Below, in pieces: positions 6,960-8,525 of a stretch of DNA of 8,525 nt (positions are counted from its first letter, which is position 1; each line of letters opens with the position of its first letter). This DNA is from Xanthobacteraceae bacterium (GTDB lineage Bacteria; Pseudomonadota; Alphaproteobacteria; Rhizobiales; Xanthobacteraceae). The translations under genes were made by a program, and so were the position numbers. The DNA lies in assembly GCA_030036975.1 (NCBI GenBank), contig JASHSE010000668.1, forward strand, positions 1 to 8,525. The letters are read 5' to 3'. Under the pieces are notes generated by a model. The model saw nothing but the letters and a program-made list of their open reading frames with translations. It was not told the origin of the DNA and did not search any database.

Positions 6960-7060
6960 GTCATTCCGGATCGCCGCGAAGCGGCGAGTCCGGAATCCAT
7001 AAATCCCTGTGCTGGGGTTATGGATTCCGGGCTCCTCGCTTCGCTCGGCCCCGGAATGAC
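6960..7060. repeat. Palindromic intergenic repeat, short copy (101 bp), inverted relative to the 4212-4386 copy
   Basis: It starts three bases after the flavoprotein stop codon. GTCATTCCGG (6960-6969) and CCGGAATGAC (7051-7060) form a 10-bp outer stem. Inside are a 7-bp hairpin (6971-6977 with 6981-6987, loop GAA) and a 13-bp hairpin (6990-7002 with 7018-7030), so the whole can fold like a cloverleaf. It matches the reverse complement of the long copy exactly over 43 bases (6960-7002) and again over 22 bases (7018-7039), with a different centre. Lying between converging genes right after a stop codon, it may act as an RNA 3'-end structure; that role is inferred. Confidence 0.88.
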
Positions 7061-7168
7061 GGACGATCAGAGAAAGCCGTTGCGATCGACGGCGCGCTAC
7101 GCTCGTGTGCCATTTGGTGAAGCGATCTCACCTGCTCTCCAGCACAAATAATGCGATGGGCGTGCGCT

Positions 7169-8284
7169 TCATGCCGCCCTGCTCTCCTCCTCCGGATCGA
7201 GCGGCAGCTTGACCGGCTGCTTGCGCTTGGCCGAGAGGTCGAGCGCTTTGGTGAGCATCAGCCGGTTGTGCGCCTCGGCCGCGGTGGCGGCCTGGGTCGG
7301 CACGCCGAGCGCCACGCGGTTGAGCCACGACACGGTTTCTTCCGCCATCGGCCCGCGCAATTCGCCCAACGCCATGTCGCCGGGAGGGTACGAGCCCATG
7401 AAATCGACCAGCCGGCTGGCGTCCGGCGCGTAGCCTTCGCTCTGCGGCGACGATACCGCGAGCACGATGTCGCGATGGGTGTCGTCGATGGTCAGCACGC
7501 CGTTCGTGCCGTTGATGCCGACTTCCAGGCTGTAGACCGCGCCCGGCCAGGTCACCGGCAGCGCCCACGAGATCGACAGCGTGTGCAGCGCGCCGTCTGA
7601 GAACATGATCATGCCGGCAGTAGCGTCGATACCGTGATAGAGCGGGCCCAAAACCTTGTCGACCGAGCGGGCGTAGCATTCGACCGGCGTTTTTTGCTCC
7701 ATGTACCACATGACGATGTCGAGCGCGTGGGTGCCGGAGATCACCATCGGCGAGATCGTCGCCGGATCGTCGGTGCGCTGGTAATTGTCGATGGCGACGA
7801 GCCGGTTCATGAAGGCGCGCGACGCGACCAGCGTCACGTCGCCGAGCGCTCCGGTGCGCACCTTCTCCTTGGCGCCGAGCCACTTGCGCCGGAAGCGCTG
7901 GGTATAGCCGACCACGGCGTCGAGCTTGGCGTCGGCGATCGCCTTGAGCACGCGCGCCGACTGGGTGAGATCGGTGGCGAGCGGCTTTTCGATCAGCATC
8001 GGCACGCCGCGCTCGACCGCGGCCAGCACCGGCTCGACGTGCAGGTGCTCGTCGGTAGCGATGATCGCCGCCGTCACTTCCGGGCGAGTCAGAAGCTCGC
8101 GGTGGCTCGTGGTGACGAAATCGGCGCCGATGCGGGCGGCGACGTCGCCGCCGCGATTGTGATTGAGCTCGGCGATGCCGATCCATTCCACCGCCGGATG
8201 GCGTGCCGCCACCGCGCCGCGGAACCGCCCGACCCGGCCGGCGCCGATGATGGCGAGGCCGATGCCCCTGGCGGATTTCTTCAT
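7169..8284 (-). CDS. Gfo/Idh/MocA-family NAD(P)-dependent oxidoreductase
   Basis: The protein has 371 residues, normal for the family, whose members oxidise or reduce sugars, inositols and related hydroxy compounds in the cytoplasm. The N-terminal Rossmann fold shows the nucleotide-binding loop IGAGRVG (13-19), an acidic residue at the end of the second strand (E39), a TDEHLH segment (78-83) and the family EKP motif (99-101) whose lysine (K100) lies in the active site. The C-terminal alpha/beta domain has GTHALDIVMWYM (184-195), with H186 in the position of the usual catalytic histidine. The substrate cannot be told from sequence; inositol dehydrogenase-like or a related sugar dehydrogenase is possible. 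The start ATG at 8284 has a weak GGA 8 bases upstream and gives the expected N-terminus. It converges on the flavoprotein gene and is co-directional with the regulator fragment upstream, 156 bases away. Confidence 0.93.
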   Translation of the reverse strand: MKKSARGIGLAIIGAGRVGRFRGAVAARHPAVEWIGIAELNHNRGGDVAARIGADFVTTSHRELLTRPEVTAAIIATDEHLHVEPVLAAVERGVPMLIEKPLATDLTQSARVLKAIADAKLDAVVGYTQRFRRKWLGAKEKVRTGALGDVTLVASRAFMNRLVAIDNYQRTDDPATISPMVISGTHALDIVMWYMEQKTPVECYARSVDKVLGPLYHGIDATAGMIMFSDGALHTLSISWALPVTWPGAVYSLEVGINGTNGVLTIDDTHRDIVLAVSSPQSEGYAPDASRLVDFMGSYPPGDMALGELRGPMAEETVSWLNRVALGVPTQAATAAEAHNRLMLTKALDLSAKRKQPVKLPLDPEEESRAA

Positions 8285-8325
8285 GCGGTCAATCCAGTTT
8301 CATCTGAATCGGTGTGATGCGCGTT

Positions 8326-8425
8326 ATCGTCGTCCCCGCTTGCGCGCATCGGCGCTAAGATAGTGGGGACCCAGCGGCAAAGTCTCGGGTTGGCAGCCGG
8401 ATTCCCGCTTGCGCGGGGATGAGGG
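8326..8425. repeat. Second type of palindromic intergenic repeat
   Basis: Two structured patches bound this stretch. GTCCCC (8332-8337) pairs with GGGGAC (8365-8370), and ATTCCCGC (8401-8408) pairs with GCGGGGAT (8413-8420) around a TTGC loop, with one G-T pair. The CCCGCTTGCGCGGGGAT wording is common between genes in Bradyrhizobium-like genomes and differs from the GTCATTCCGG family seen elsewhere in the window. The element fills most of the gap between the oxidoreductase and the regulator. Its exact ends are uncertain, as there is only one copy here. Confidence 0.5.
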
Positions 8426-8440
8426 GAATCGATCAGCCCG

Positions 8441-8525
8441 CTACGGCACCGGCAGCGCCGTGGTGGATTTGATCTTCTCCATGGCGAAGCGCGAGGTGAC
8501 GTTGGTCAGCGGCACCGCGCCGATC
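8441..8525 (-). CDS. Lrp/AsnC-type transcriptional regulator, C-terminal fragment (5' end outside window)
   Basis: The last 27 codons of a minus-strand gene are visible, ending in TAG (bases 8443-8441). The peptide reads ...VTSRFAMEKIKSTTALPVP. This matches the final strand and helix of Lrp/AsnC regulators, whose effector-binding (RAM) domain typically ends with a serine-rich strand, an I-K pair and a T-x-L-P segment. Such proteins bind amino acids and control nearby or distant operons. The DNA-binding domain lies outside the window, so the target and effector are unknown. It is upstream of the oxidoreductase gene on the same strand, but the repeat between them argues against tight co-transcription. 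Confidence 0.72.
   Translation of the reverse strand, partial: IGAVPLTNVTSRFAMEKIKSTTALPVP

Noticed and set aside
6960..7060. tRNA or other structured RNA gene suggested by cloverleaf folding
   Set aside because: There is no T-loop sequence or anticodon arm of the right size, and it is clearly a dispersed palindromic repeat with an inverted copy at 4212-4386.
7116..7132. GGTGA/TCACC hairpin as a terminator for the oxidoreductase gene
   Set aside because: The stem is only five pairs, with a seven-base loop and no T-run on the minus strand after it.
5628..7151. 507-codon frame overlapping the flavoprotein gene in another frame
   Set aside because: Its product is extremely Arg-rich with no recognisable motif, whereas the other frame shows all FAD/NADPH signatures; it also runs through the palindromic repeat.
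7128..8186. 352-codon minus-strand frame overlapping the Gfo/Idh/MocA gene
   Set aside because: It is a frame-shifted shadow of the real gene with Arg/His-rich, motif-free sequence.

Overview
The window is very GC-rich, with dense opposite-strand shadow ORFs. Its intergenic spaces carry palindromic elements bounded by GTCATTCCGG/CCGGAATGAC. That combination, together with rhizobial-style outer-membrane barrels and the aerobic-type cobalamin gene set, points to an alphaproteobacterium of the Hyphomicrobiales, most like the Bradyrhizobium / Rhodopseudomonas / Xanthobacteraceae group. This placement rests on pattern recognition, not on a search.

Layout from left to right: (1) 1-390 (+), the 3' end of cobB, cobyrinate a,c-diamide synthase. 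(2) 471-2999 (+), a secreted protein of about 840 residues that reads as three outer-membrane beta-barrels in a row; the middle one looks like an omptin protease with its Asp-Asp / Asp-His catalytic residues in place. (3) 3044-4093 (-), cobT. (4) 4094-4401, a divergent intergenic region holding a 175-bp palindromic repeat. (5) 4402-5181 (+), cobS. (6) 5332-6957 (+), a CysJ-type flavoprotein reductase in which the flavodoxin domain is replaced by a four-cysteine Fe-S module. (7) 6960-7060, a second, inverted and shorter copy of the palindromic repeat. (8) 7169-8284 (-), a Gfo/Idh/MocA-family oxidoreductase. (9) 8326-8425, a palindromic repeat of another type. (10) 8441-8525 (-), the last 27 codons of an Lrp/AsnC-type regulator.

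Functionally, cobB, cobT and cobS belong to cobalamin synthesis: CobB amidates the corrin ring, CobT makes alpha-ribazole phosphate for the lower ligand, and CobS joins it to adenosylcobinamide-GDP at the membrane. The triple-barrel gene sits inside this cluster without an obvious link to B12. The flavoprotein most likely passes NADPH electrons to a sulfite or nitrite reductase, or similar partner, encoded elsewhere. The Gfo/Idh/MocA gene and the regulator form a separate neighbourhood.

The points most worth a second look are the barrel-omptin-barrel fusion, the Fe-S/FNR reductase architecture, and the inverted repeat pair, one copy of which appears to contain a nested insertion.
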